From NCBI GenBank assembly GCA_964247695.1, contig CAXTVI010000024.1, positions 1-64,000 of the forward strand: DNA of 64,000 bases. Direction: 5' to 3'. How positions within the stretch are numbered: the first letter of the stretch is position 1; every line of letters starts with the position of its first letter. This DNA comes from Lichenicoccus sp964247695 (GTDB lineage: Bacteria > Pseudomonadota > Alphaproteobacteria > Acetobacterales > Acetobacteraceae). The position numbers were made by a program, and so were the translations under genes. A model generated the notes under the pieces. That model worked only from the letters and a program-made list of their open reading frames with translations. It made no database searches and was not told the DNA's origin. Of the stretch, positions 16,441-27,484 are shown piece after piece.

Positions 16441-17394
16441 CTACTTGGCGGCCAGCATCCGGCGCATGCTCTGCTGGAACTCGTGCACATTGTCCTTCTG
16501 GATGACGCGCGTGGGGATGATGATCAGGTGGTTGGCGGGGATGAAGGACTTGTCCCCGTTGATGTATTTCACCAGGTCGGTCATCGACTGGTAGCCGAAC
16601 TGGAAGGGCTGCTGGACGATGGTCGACTGGATCGTGCCATCTGCGACACCGCGCAGCGTCTGTGCGTCCTCGTCGAAGCCCACCACCTTGATCTTGCCGG
16701 CCTGGCCGGCATCCTTCACGGCGGAATAGATCTGCGGCGTATTGTAGTTGTAGAGGCCGACGAGCAGGTCCAGCCCGCCCTTGGCAAGCGCATCCTGCAC
16801 GTTCGCCTTGGCCTTGGCGAAGTCGCCGCCATCGGTGCGAATGTCGACGATCTGTATGTTGCTGCCCTTCAGGCCCTCCCGGATCCCCTCGACGCGCTCG
16901 CGGGCGTTGTCGGCGTCCATCGTGCCGACGAAAGCCATGAGCTTGCCGCCGTTCGGCAGCGCCTTCCTGATCTCGCCGGCCGCCTGCAGCCCGGCCGCCT
17001 TGTTGTCGGTGCCGATATAGACCACGCGGTTCGAGTTCGGCGCGTCGCTGTCGGTGGTAAAGAGGACCGCATGGCTGGCGACCTTGTTGAATTCCTCGGT
17101 GGAGTTCTTCGGGTCGATGGCGGAGATCGAGATACCGGCGACGCCGGAGGCGAGCAGGTCATCGAGCTCGCGACGCTGCTCGGCCGCGGTCGCCTGGCCG
17201 GTCACGATGACCTGCATCGCGAAGTCGGGATGCTCGCTCTGGGCCTTCATGACCCCGGCGCGGGCGACAGTCCAGAAATCGGCCGAGACATTGGTGACCA
17301 GGGCGAGGGACTTCTTCTGCTGGGCCACGGCCGGCGCGCCGAGCATAGCGAGGCTGGCCGCCCCGACGAGGGTGGCCTGGATCAGTCGACGCAT
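16441..17394 (-). CDS. Periplasmic sugar-binding protein (RbsB family)
   Basis: Periplasmic-binding protein of 317 residues with a Sec signal peptide (RRLIQATLVGAASLAML, cleavage near AVAQ|QKK). The mature protein starts with the family strand LALVTNVSADFW and contains ISISAIDPKNS, GTDNKAAG, GLYNYNTPQ and VVGFDEDAQTL. The ATG at 17394 has a very strong SD (GGAGGAAC). It is the first gene of the operon and has a candidate promoter upstream. Family 4 binding proteins of this kind bind pentoses, hexoses or autoinducer-2; the ligand here is unknown. Confidence 0.94.
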   Translation of the reverse strand: MRRLIQATLVGAASLAMLGAPAVAQQKKSLALVTNVSADFWTVARAGVMKAQSEHPDFAMQVIVTGQATAAEQRRELDDLLASGVAGISISAIDPKNSTEEFNKVASHAVLFTTDSDAPNSNRVVYIGTDNKAAGLQAAGEIRKALPNGGKLMAFVGTMDADNARERVEGIREGLKGSNIQIVDIRTDGGDFAKAKANVQDALAKGGLDLLVGLYNYNTPQIYSAVKDAGQAGKIKVVGFDEDAQTLRGVADGTIQSTIVQQPFQFGYQSMTDLVKYINGDKSFIPANHLIIIPTRVIQKDNVHEFQQSMRRMLAAK

Positions 17395-17423
17395 AGTTCC
17401 TCCGGGTGAAATTATGTTGTTTT

Positions 17424-17452
17424 TATGTTCTGGTATCCGGCGTCTTGTCCAA
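17424..17452 (-). promoter_or_regulatory. Candidate sigma-70 promoter for the RbsB-type operon
   Basis: On the minus strand, TTGGAC (17447-17452) and AACATA (17424-17429) are spaced by 17 bases, 30 bases before the binding-protein start. The gap 17395-17739 otherwise holds only the terminator at 17682-17716; I see no gene in it. Confidence 0.4.
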
Positions 17453-17681
17453 CGCCGGCTCAGGCTAGTCCAGTTCCGTGCGCCTTGGACAGAGCATCCC
17501 GGCAGTCCCGGCGACGTGATGCCGGTCACCGCGTGCGGGCTGCCTGGGCTGAGACCGGTGCGGGCATGGGCGGTGCTGCAGGCCGTCAGTATCCGATCGC
17601 AGGCTCGGGCTCTGCGCCGACGCGGGCCGTCGGACGCGACTGGCTCATTACCGAATGCCGGATCGAGCGCTGCCTCTCGAT

Positions 17682-17716
17682 ACAAAAGAAAAGGGCCGCA
17701 CCTTCCGGTGCGGCCC
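17682..17716 (-). terminator. Rho-independent terminator of the TonB receptor gene
   Basis: On the minus strand GGGCCGCACC and GGTGCGGCCC form a perfect 10-bp stem with a GGAA loop, followed by TTTTCTTTT. It begins 24 bases after the receptor stop codon and should isolate it from the sugar-transporter operon downstream. Confidence 0.93.
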
Positions 17717-17739
17717 TCGTCCGACATGGTGCGCAGGCT

Positions 17740-20520
17740 TTAGAAGCTGGCGCGCATCGTGAAGGTGATTGCCGCAGGCTCGCCTGGCAGCGCGTCATTG
17801 AAGGCCTGCGTGCAGCCATAGTTGCTGATCGTTTGCCCCGCGAATTTGCCGGTCTTGAAGGTCCCGCAAGAGGAGGGCGAGATCTGGCTATAATAGTACT
17901 GGAAGTAGCGGGTGTTGAAGATGTTGAGCCCGTTGAGGTCGAAGTCGATGGTGTGCAACGGACCGGCATGGCCATGCATGGGTAGCTTGTAGTTGATGTC
18001 GAGATTGAAGACCGCGAACGGCTGGATGCCGCCGTTGGGGTTGTAGGTGGTCGCTCCGGCAGTAGCGTTATAGTACCCGTAGGTGCCGTAGGCCGGGAAG
18101 CCGGGGATCGGCCCAAGATTGCCCAGGCCGTTCACATCGTAGGTTGTCGCCTGCTTGCCGGTGTATTGCCCCTCGAAGCGGACGTTGAACTCGTCGCCAT
18201 GGGTTAGCAGCGCGTGGTGGTCATAGTTGACGCCGAACGTGGACAGCCAGTCTGGCACCCCGGTCTCGGGATCGCCACGGAACACCAAGCCGAACTGGTC
18301 TTCCTGCACCGTGACATCGGCGGTGTACGTCTTCAGATACTTCGCAAGCGTGTGGGAAACGTTGCCGAACAACTGCCAGTCGCGCGAGACCTGGTAGATC
18401 GCCGCTGCCTCGATACCCTTGCTCTCGCGCTGCCCGGTTGCCGAGTAGAACGACGTGCCGGTGAGCGGTCCGCTCTGGTACTCGAAGAAGCCGAAGTCGC
18501 GCTCGATGTGCTGGTAGAAGTAGTCGAACGATAGCGACAGGTTCTGCCGGTTGTACTTCACGCCGGCCTCATACATATGGACGATCGAGGCAGGAGGCGG
18601 CGGAATATTGAGACCGTTCGGGCCGAAATCGGTGGTGGGGGCGAACAAAGCCGAAGTCGCGTAGCTGGCATAGAGCGACACGCCGCGCGCGGCGGGAAGG
18701 ATCTTGTCCAGGTCATAGGCCACGTTCATGAACGGCAGCCACTCGCGGTCCCACTTGTGGGCCTTGTAGTTGCCGTTCGCACAGCCACCACCCGTGGCAG
18801 CCTGCTCCTGGCAGTAGGCGGTCGCCAGATCCGATGCGTTCGGCGTTCCGTTCAGGATGTAGTCGCCGGTTGCACTGGAGTCCGTGCCTTCGAGCGTCAC
18901 ACCAGGCGTAAGATGCAGCGTGTTCTGGATGAGGTCGATCTTGTCCTGGGCATAACCCTGGTAGATCGTCCGCTGCGTTCCGCCATCGTAGCCCGCGATC
19001 TGATCGGCGGGGGTGTGCGGAAACTCGGACGAAATGCCGAGATAGGCTGGGCCGGCATTGGCACCCGGAGACGCGTCGGATGTTTCCTTCGCCACCAGCC
19101 CACCGATCTTGATGGTGTTGGCAATGCCGAAGATGTTCGGCGGCGTGATCGTGACACGCGGCTGGAAGCCATATGTGTCGTTGTGCACGCGGGTATATTC
19201 GGAGTTGAACCCGCAAGGGCTGGTCTGACCGGCGGCCGCGAACTGCGCGGTCGTCGAGGCCGGGCATCCGGTTGTCGTCGGATTGGCGCCGTAGAAATAG
19301 GCCTGGGGGTCGTAGAACGGTCCACCAGGCTGGTAGTAGCTCTGCTCGCCGAAGCCTGCCACCGTCTGGTTGAACGGGCTGGCGCCTCCCACGGTCGCCG
19401 ATCCGTTTTCGCCACCTGGCGCGAAGATGGTCGGATTGCCGTAGTTCTCCGTATAGGAGTCCGAGTAAAGATAGAAGCCGGTCAGCCCGGCGCTGATGTA
19501 GTCGTTGATGTAGGTGTCGTTCTTCAGGATCAGGGTAAAGTAGTCGTTGTACTGGCGAGTGAATTCCTGGTTCGGGCTGTAATTGCTGAACTCGCCGTTC
19601 TGCGCGAGATATGGAAGCGGCACCGGCTCCGGCGTGATCAGGCCGTTGCCTGTGTTGTAAATGGCGGTCGCCTGGAACAGCGACAACCCGTCGCCATAGG
19701 GCTTGTCGAACGCGAATTCCATGTTGTTGTAGCGCGCCGGTGTATAGTCGACGAAGCCGGCCGTCTGCAGGTTCGAATACTTGAGCATCATCTTCGGCGC
19801 GTCGTCGCCCGTACCGAGCAGCCCGCCAAAGATCTTGTCCAGACGACCGGTATCGACCTCGAAGCCCTCGTTGAAGGTCTTGAACGAGCCAACCGAGCCG
19901 AACACGTCCACCTTCGCCTCGTTGCTGGGACGCAGGCTGGAATAGGCGATGGTGCCGCCGATGGTGCCGAAGGTGCTCTTGTCGGGGTAGGCGACGCCCG
20001 GGTAGATCGAGACGCCGCTGATCTGGTCGAGGTTGAAGTGGCCGCCGAGCAGGTTCTCCAGGTAGCTGCCGCCGCCGCCGCTGAGCAGATCCTGCATCGG
20101 CACGCCGTCGAGTGTCTGAGCCACCTCAAGGCCACGTGCGCCGCGGATCGAGATCACCGGCTCGTTGTCGCCGATGCCCTGCTGATAGACATAGACCGAC
20201 GGAGCGGCCCGCAGCAGCGTTGCGGCACTACCCTGGACGCCGGTCTGCGCGATCTGCGCAGAACCCAGTTCAGTTACCGCGCTCGGCGAATTCTTCTCAC
20301 GCAGCAACTGCCGCGCCGCCCTCACGGTTATATTTTCGGACGGGGCAGCCGTGTTGCCATTGGCCGAGCCCGCCGACTGCGTCCCCGCATTGGCCGGAAT
20401 GCCCGATGGCACGGTGTTGTTCGGGACCTGGGCCAGAACCGCGGTCGTCGAAAGTAGTGTGGAAATCGCGGTTGCGCCAAGCAGATTGCGCTTCCGGTGA
20501 AGGGCTAGTGACGTCTGCAC
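17740..20520 (-). CDS. TonB-dependent outer-membrane receptor
   Basis: Outer-membrane gated channel of 926 residues. A signal peptide (KRNLLGATAISTLLSTTAVLA) is followed by a TonB-box-like ENITVRA (near residue 63), a plug domain (about 75-200, with VISIRGARG and DGVPMQDLL) and a long beta-barrel ending in Phe (FTMRASF). The GTG start at 20520 has GGGAG 8 bases upstream. It lacks an N-terminal signalling domain, so it is not a FecA-type transducer. It lies between a sugar ABC importer operon and a mutarotase gene, so a carbohydrate ligand is possible. Siderophores or other ligands cannot be excluded. Confidence 0.93.
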   Translation of the reverse strand: MQTSLALHRKRNLLGATAISTLLSTTAVLAQVPNNTVPSGIPANAGTQSAGSANGNTAAPSENITVRAARQLLREKNSPSAVTELGSAQIAQTGVQGSAATLLRAAPSVYVYQQGIGDNEPVISIRGARGLEVAQTLDGVPMQDLLSGGGGSYLENLLGGHFNLDQISGVSIYPGVAYPDKSTFGTIGGTIAYSSLRPSNEAKVDVFGSVGSFKTFNEGFEVDTGRLDKIFGGLLGTGDDAPKMMLKYSNLQTAGFVDYTPARYNNMEFAFDKPYGDGLSLFQATAIYNTGNGLITPEPVPLPYLAQNGEFSNYSPNQEFTRQYNDYFTLILKNDTYINDYISAGLTGFYLYSDSYTENYGNPTIFAPGGENGSATVGGASPFNQTVAGFGEQSYYQPGGPFYDPQAYFYGANPTTTGCPASTTAQFAAAGQTSPCGFNSEYTRVHNDTYGFQPRVTITPPNIFGIANTIKIGGLVAKETSDASPGANAGPAYLGISSEFPHTPADQIAGYDGGTQRTIYQGYAQDKIDLIQNTLHLTPGVTLEGTDSSATGDYILNGTPNASDLATAYCQEQAATGGGCANGNYKAHKWDREWLPFMNVAYDLDKILPAARGVSLYASYATSALFAPTTDFGPNGLNIPPPPASIVHMYEAGVKYNRQNLSLSFDYFYQHIERDFGFFEYQSGPLTGTSFYSATGQRESKGIEAAAIYQVSRDWQLFGNVSHTLAKYLKTYTADVTVQEDQFGLVFRGDPETGVPDWLSTFGVNYDHHALLTHGDEFNVRFEGQYTGKQATTYDVNGLGNLGPIPGFPAYGTYGYYNATAGATTYNPNGGIQPFAVFNLDINYKLPMHGHAGPLHTIDFDLNGLNIFNTRYFQYYYSQISPSSCGTFKTGKFAGQTISNYGCTQAFNDALPGEPAAITFTMRASF

Positions 20521-20960
20521 ACTATAGGCTCCCTGTATCGGGCCCCGGAGAGGCCTGGTCAGGCAGGGTTACCCCAAGGCACGTACCCGTGAAATGGCCT
20601 ACGCGAGCTCCAGACATGGTTACTAATTAATGTGTCGCATTTGCCACAATTGGAACAATGCACCTCATATCGGGCCCGGACCTGCTTTGCGGGGTCTTCT
20701 CTCCCGCGTAACTCGCAATAAATGCAAGAGTCACGGCTCCGTTACATAAGTGCTGAGGCGCAGGCAACGGGATTCACAGCTGTTTTATATTGTCAGTCCG
20801 CGAAATGCCTAAGGGATAGGCGGTCAATGCTTAAAACCTGTCCAAACGCCTCGGATCATGTTTGCTATGCCGCATAAGGCTGAACGAGGCCTCTGCGTGG
20901 CAGGAGCAACCCCTGGCGACGATGCGGCGCTTGGTGCAAGAGGCTTACGGAGTTCCAGCC
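20521..20960. other. Divergent intergenic region, AT-richer than its surroundings
   Basis: About 440 bases between the TonB receptor (-) and the aldose 1-epimerase (+). It is clearly less GC-rich than the genes on either side, especially 20620-20860. It must carry both promoters, but no pair of promoter hexamers stands out enough to place. I see no convincing gene or RNA here; reading frames entering the epimerase from upstream lack a ribosome site. Confidence 0.6.
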
Positions 20961-22008
20961 ATGACCCTGCAGATAAACAGCGCCGGCACCACCTCGGCGG
21001 GGGTGGCGGTGCAGCGCGCCAGCATCCGCAACGCGCACGGGATCGCAGTCTCCATCCTGAGTTTCGGCGGCATCATCGCCTCGCTGGAAGTGCCCGACCG
21101 CGAGGGACGCCTGGCCAACATCGTGCTCGGCTACCCCGACCTCGCCGGCTACGAGACCCATAACGGAACGACGCATTTCGGCGCACTGATCGGCCGCTAT
21201 GCCAACCGCATCGCGCATGGCCGCTTCAGCCTCGATGGCCGGGAGCACCGGCTGCCGCTCAACAACGGGCCGAACAGCCTGCATGGCGGCCCGGACGGCT
21301 TCGGGCGAAAGCCCTGGACCATGACGCAGAACGGCGAGGACGGCGTCCGCCTGTCGCTGTCCAGCGCCGACGGCGAGGCCGGCTACCCGGGACGGCTGGA
21401 TGCGGAGGTAACCTACCGGCTGACCGATGCCGACGAACTGGAGATCGACTATGTCGCAACGTGCGACGCGCCCACCATCGTCAACCTGACCAATCACAGC
21501 TACTTCAACCTCGCCGGCGAGGCCAGCGGCAGCATCGAGCGGCACGTGGTGCAGATCGAGGCCGACCGTTTCACCCCGGTCGATGCCAGCCTGATCCCGA
21601 CCGGACGGCTCGCCCCTGTCGAAGGCACGCCGCTCGACTTCCGCCAGCCGACAGCGATCGGCGACCGGCTGCGCGTCGGGCACGAGCAGATGATGCTCGG
21701 ACGCGGCTACGACCATAATTGGGTGCTGCGCGGCCAGCCCGGCACCCTGCGGCGTGCGGCCACCGTGCATGATCCGGCCTCCGGACGCGCGCTCACCTGC
21801 CTCACCACGCAGCCCGGCCTGCAGTTTTACAGCGGCAACTTCCTCGACGGCACCCTGCCCGGCACCGCGGGCACGCTCTACCGGCAGGGCGACGGACTGT
21901 GCCTGGAGACGCAGCATTTTCCCGACAGCCCGAACCAGCCGGACTTTCCTTCGACGGTGCTGCGACCCGGCGAGACCTATCGCGAGCGCACCGTCTTCTG
22001 GCTGCACC

Positions 22009-22016
<8 letters not shown>
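20961..22016 (+). CDS. galM: Aldose 1-epimerase (mutarotase)
   Basis: Interconverts alpha and beta anomers of aldoses; 351 residues. The family motifs GRYANRI, HGGPDGFGR, catalytic His in NLTNHSYFNLAG (about residue 180) and catalytic Glu in LCLETQHFPDSPNQP are all present. The ATG at 20961 has GGAG 8 bases upstream; a longer frame from 20862 has no support. No signal peptide is visible, so it should be cytoplasmic. It overlaps the 3' end of the convergent copper ATPase gene by 8 bases. It may serve the sugar uptake genes to its left, by inference. Confidence 0.95.
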
Positions 22017-24399
<2,383 letters not shown>

Positions 24400-24442
24400 T
24401 CGCGGTTCCCTTCGAGAGTTCAGGCCTCCTATATAGGCGCTC

Positions 24443-24466
24443 TCATGCTCCACAAGCCGAGCATGA
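24443..24466. promoter_or_regulatory. Inverted repeat between copA and copZ-like genes
   Basis: TCATGCTC and GAGCATGA are perfect inverted arms separated by 8 bases, centred in the 131-base divergent gap. A short palindrome CCTATATAGG lies nearby at 24427-24440. A metal-responsive regulator could bind here; no regulator gene is adjacent, so the identity is unknown. Confidence 0.45.
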
Positions 24467-24530
24467 TTGGTCGGATCGTGTGCCTGCAAGTCATTCGTGC
24501 GGGCCGTCAGCAAGCGGAGGAGACTGCGCC

Positions 24531-24737
24531 ATGGAGTCGAGCGAGCGGCGCATCGAGGTGCGTGGGATGACCTGCGCGCACTGCGTCCGCGCCGTCACGG
24601 CGGCGGCGGGCGGGATTGCGGGTGTGTCGCGGCCGCAGGCCGAGCTCGCGACCGGCATCCTGAGCTGGCACGGCAACGCCGATCGCTCGGCGATCAGGAC
24701 CGCATTGGCACGCGCGGGCTACGAGGTCGTTGAGTAG
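24531..24737 (+). CDS. copZ: Heavy-metal-associated domain protein, CopZ-like copper chaperone
   Basis: Small cytoplasmic metal chaperone of 68 residues, a single HMA domain. The Cu-binding motif GMTCAHCVRAV starts near residue 12 and the domain closes with ALARAGYEVVE. The ATG at 24531 has GGAGGAGA about 9 bases upstream. It is divergent from the copper ATPase and would hand Cu(I) to it. The segment between the two helices is rather Gly/Ala-rich but the length is normal. Confidence 0.88.
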   Translation: MESSERRIEVRGMTCAHCVRAVTAAAGGIAGVSRPQAELATGILSWHGNADRSAIRTALARAGYEVVE

Positions 24738-24939
24738 GTTCCGGTTATTACTAAAAATCAAACATGGTTTAATGATCGGGATTTGAACTGGACGATCCGG
24801 TTCATGAAAATTCGATGTGACGGCCGGGGAATTGCTTGAAGTCGCTGTAGGGTTCTTTATCTTCATCGCTGGGACGGCTTGGTTGACCCGCCAGCCGCAA
24901 CGCCAGAGACGGGGCCCAACCCCGCTGCGGACGGAGACG

Positions 24940-25182
24940 ATGAAGACGAGCCTGCCCACGACCACCGCGGCGCAACGTGCGCTAACTGCCTTCCATAGCA
25001 GCCAGGCGATCACCGAGCGCCTGTCGGCGGACCTGCTGTTCCTGGAGAACTGGGAACGCAACCCGGCACCCGGCACCGCGGCTGCGTTGCGGATCGGCCA
25101 GATCCGCCGTGCCAACCCCCGCCTTGCCGCCGAGATACGCGAGGAGCTGCTGTGCGAAAGCAGGCCGGCACGGACGAGTTGA
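24940..25182 (+). CDS. Small hypothetical protein
   Basis: Predicted 80-residue soluble, helix-rich protein with no family I recognise. Third-position GC is high from 24940 onward, as in neighbouring genes. The in-frame stretch 24817-24939 has lower GC and encodes a hydrophobic segment, so a longer 121-residue form starting with GTG at 24817 is possible. GGAG lies three bases before the ATG at 24940. It converges on trpF with a 9-base gap. Confidence 0.5.
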   Translation: MKTSLPTTTAAQRALTAFHSSQAITERLSADLLFLENWERNPAPGTAAALRIGQIRRANPRLAAEIREELLCESRPARTS

Positions 25183-25191
25183 CGACATAGG

Positions 25192-25821
25192 CTAGGATCT
25201 GTCGGCTGCGCGCACGGCGGCCACGAAAGCCGCAATTCGCAAGGGATCCTTGCGCCCGGGCTCGAACTCGACACCGGACGAGACATCTACCGCCGGGGCT
25301 TGTGTGATGCGCATCGCCTCCGAGACGTTGGTGGGCTCCAGGCCGCCCGCCAGCATCCACGGACAGGGCGCCTGCCAGTCCGCCAGCACCTGCCAATCCA
25401 TGCGCGTGGCGTTGCCGCCGGGCCGGTCGACGCCTTCGGGCGGCCGGCTCTCCAGCAGCATCCGGTCGGCCAGCGCCGCCACCGGCAGATCGGCCGCGTC
25501 GCGTATGCCGCAGGCGAGCCAGACCGGCAGCCCGAACCGTGCCCGGATCGAAGCGGCCCGCTCAGCGGTATCATAGATCTGCAGGGCGTCCAGCCGCACC
25601 CGGTCCAGGCAGGCCCGGATGGTGTCGTCGCCCGCGCGCACGAAGAGGCCTACCCGGCCAGGACCGCCTGCATGGCGCGCCGACAAGGCAGCGGCGCGGG
25701 ATGGGTTGACCGCCCGCGGTGACTTGGCGAAGAACACGAAGCCGAGCCAGTCGGCGCCATGCTCGACCGCCGCGTCGATGCCGACCTCATCGTTGAGGCC
25801 GCAGATCTTGACCTGTGTCAT
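25192..25821 (-). CDS. trpF: Phosphoribosylanthranilate isomerase
   Basis: Third step of tryptophan biosynthesis, an Amadori rearrangement; 209 residues, TIM barrel. The catalytic Cys is in KICGLND (residue 7) and the catalytic Asp in the DALQIYD region (usual form LQLHG-D). GFVFFAKSPR, LAGGLEPTNV and AVDVSSGVE near the C-terminus are typical. It starts 12 bases after pyrF ends, so the two are probably co-transcribed. trpB and trpA, often next in related genomes, do not follow here. Confidence 0.96.
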   Translation of the reverse strand: MTQVKICGLNDEVGIDAAVEHGADWLGFVFFAKSPRAVNPSRAAALSARHAGGPGRVGLFVRAGDDTIRACLDRVRLDALQIYDTAERAASIRARFGLPVWLACGIRDAADLPVAALADRMLLESRPPEGVDRPGGNATRMDWQVLADWQAPCPWMLAGGLEPTNVSEAMRITQAPAVDVSSGVEFEPGRKDPLRIAAFVAAVRAADRS

Positions 25822-25833
25822 GCGGATCGGGAC

Positions 25834-26532
25834 CTATGACAGCTCGGCCACGATGGCGGCCGCGGCGGCGCCCGGGTCGCGAGCCCGCGTGATCGGGCGT
25901 CCGACCACGATCCAGTCGGCACCTGCTCGTGCCGCCTCGCCCGGGGTCATCACCCGCTTCTGGTCGCCGACCGCAGCACCCGCGGGCCGGACCCCCGGCA
26001 CCACCAGCACCGGCACGTCACCCAGCGCGTCCCGCAGCATCGCCACCTCGTGCGGCGAGCAGACCAGACCGTCGGCGCCGGCCTGCATGGCCAGCCGGCC
26101 CAGCCGCATCACCTGCTGGCGCGGACCGCCGGCGATGCCGGTCTGGTGCAAGGCCTCGGCGTCCAGGCTGGTCAGCACCGTCACCGCGAGCAGCAGCGGC
26201 CGCTCCGGCATTCCGTCGCAGGCCTCGCGCGCGGCGGCGATCATTGCCGGACCGCCGGTGGCATGGATGGTGAGCATCGAAGCCCCTGCCGGCGCCAGGC
26301 TGCGCAGCGCGCCCGCCACGGTGTTCGGGATGTCGTGCAGCTTCAGGTCGAGGAACAGCCTGGCCGCTCCGGCGACAAAGCGGACGCCGGCAAGCCCCTG
26401 GGCATAGGTGAACTCGAGCCCGAGCTTGACGGCCTCGGCATGTGGTGCCACCGCCTCCGCCCAGCGCCGCGCCTCATCCAGGTCCGCGCTATCGAGCGCC
26501 GCGATCAGCCGGGTGCGGCGACCCTGCGGCAT
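25834..26532 (-). CDS. pyrF: Orotidine 5'-phosphate decarboxylase
   Basis: Final step of UMP synthesis; 232 residues. The catalytic tetrad is clear in LFLDLKLHDIPNTV (Asp-Lys-Asp, about residues 65-78). The N-terminal ALDSADLDEA and the phosphate-binding PGVRPAG and VVGRPITRA segments near the C-terminus are present. It lies 6 bases after lapA and 12 before trpF on the same strand, giving a lapA-pyrF-trpF operon. Confidence 0.97.
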   Translation of the reverse strand: MPQGRRTRLIAALDSADLDEARRWAEAVAPHAEAVKLGLEFTYAQGLAGVRFVAGAARLFLDLKLHDIPNTVAGALRSLAPAGASMLTIHATGGPAMIAAAREACDGMPERPLLLAVTVLTSLDAEALHQTGIAGGPRQQVMRLGRLAMQAGADGLVCSPHEVAMLRDALGDVPVLVVPGVRPAGAAVGDQKRVMTPGEAARAGADWIVVGRPITRARDPGAAAAAIVAELS

Positions 26533-26538
26533 GGGTAA

Positions 26539-26901
26539 TCAGAACGCCGATGGCGGCTGCGTCGCCGGCAGGTATGTCGTGGTCGTGGGCAGCCCCTGCT
26601 GGGCGAGGCTGTGCTGCGCCACCGACTGGGCCAGTTGCAGCCTGAGATCGGCAACCTGCGCCTCGAGCGTGCGGATGCTGCCCTCTGCCTTCCGGGCGCG
26701 CCGCCGCTGACGCAGCTCGGAGAACCAGACCGCCAGCCCCCCGATCAGGAAGAACACCAGCGCCACGACGATCACCACCATCGCCAGCGTCGACTGGCCA
26801 CTAAAGATATAGGGCAGGTCCAGCGTGACAACCTGCTGGTTGTCGAAGGCGAACACGACCAGGGCGATCAGGAACGGCAGCGTGATGATTAGGCGCAACA
26901 T
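26539..26901 (-). CDS. lapA: LapA-domain membrane protein (lipopolysaccharide assembly protein A)
   Basis: Inner-membrane protein of 120 residues of the LapA (DUF1049) family. Two hydrophobic segments (about 3-18 and 38-60) flank a short loop with NQQVVTLDL. A charged, coiled-coil-prone stretch follows (about 65-95). A GGGAG ribosome site lies 6 bases before the ATG at 26901. It leads the lapA-pyrF-trpF run, an order seen in other Alphaproteobacteria. In E. coli LapA works with LapB in controlling LPS synthesis; no lapB-like gene is in view. Confidence 0.85.
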   Translation of the reverse strand: MLRLIITLPFLIALVVFAFDNQQVVTLDLPYIFSGQSTLAMVVIVVALVFFLIGGLAVWFSELRQRRRARKAEGSIRTLEAQVADLRLQLAQSVAQHSLAQQGLPTTTTYLPATQPPSAF

Positions 26902-27118
26902 GATTGGCTCCCAGGGCAAGATCCGGCGGATCATGCCCGGCCTGTCGGTGGACGATGCTCTAGCCCGGTGACGCCTCGGCATCAAGAACACGGCAGCGCA
27001 AGGACGCGGCAGCGGGCCCGGCGGTTCCGCGCCGGCAGCAGTTCGGCGTCTGCGGGTCGCGGCGCTTGCGGGGGTCCCGCATCTCGTGGTCTCGTCGACC
27101 GCCACGCTGGAGGACCGC

Positions 27119-27415
27119 ATGAGCGAGATCGTCACGCTCGACCAGGTGCGGAACGCACGCCGGGACGACCGGATCTGGGCGGTCATCGCCACCTCGGGCC
27201 GCGCGACACGCGTCGCCGAGATCTACCCGACGCGCGACGCGGCACTTGCCGACCAGGCATGGCGCGAGCAGCAGGTCCGCGCCTACGCCCAGTTCCTGCG
27301 ACTGTCCCGCCAGCCGGTCCCGTCGTACAGCGTGGCGCCGATCCGGCGCGCCGACCTGCCACGGAGCTGGCGACCGCTGCCGGCGCTCGGCTTCCTGCGC
27401 GGACGCCTGAACTGA
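27119..27415 (+). CDS. Small hypothetical protein
   Basis: Predicted soluble, basic protein of 98 residues without a recognised family. The ATG at 27119 has GGAGG 6 bases upstream, and codon use matches the neighbourhood. The N-terminal half reads like a compact alpha/beta domain (WAVIATSGRATRVAEIY). It stands alone between lapA and the large glycosyltransferase gene. Confidence 0.55.
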   Translation: MSEIVTLDQVRNARRDDRIWAVIATSGRATRVAEIYPTRDAALADQAWREQQVRAYAQFLRLSRQPVPSYSVAPIRRADLPRSWRPLPALGFLRGRLN

Positions 27416-27484
27416 CCGTGCCCGTTCTGAGACCGATCCAACTAACGATCATTTCATAAAACCCCCGAGAACTTTACCTCGGGC

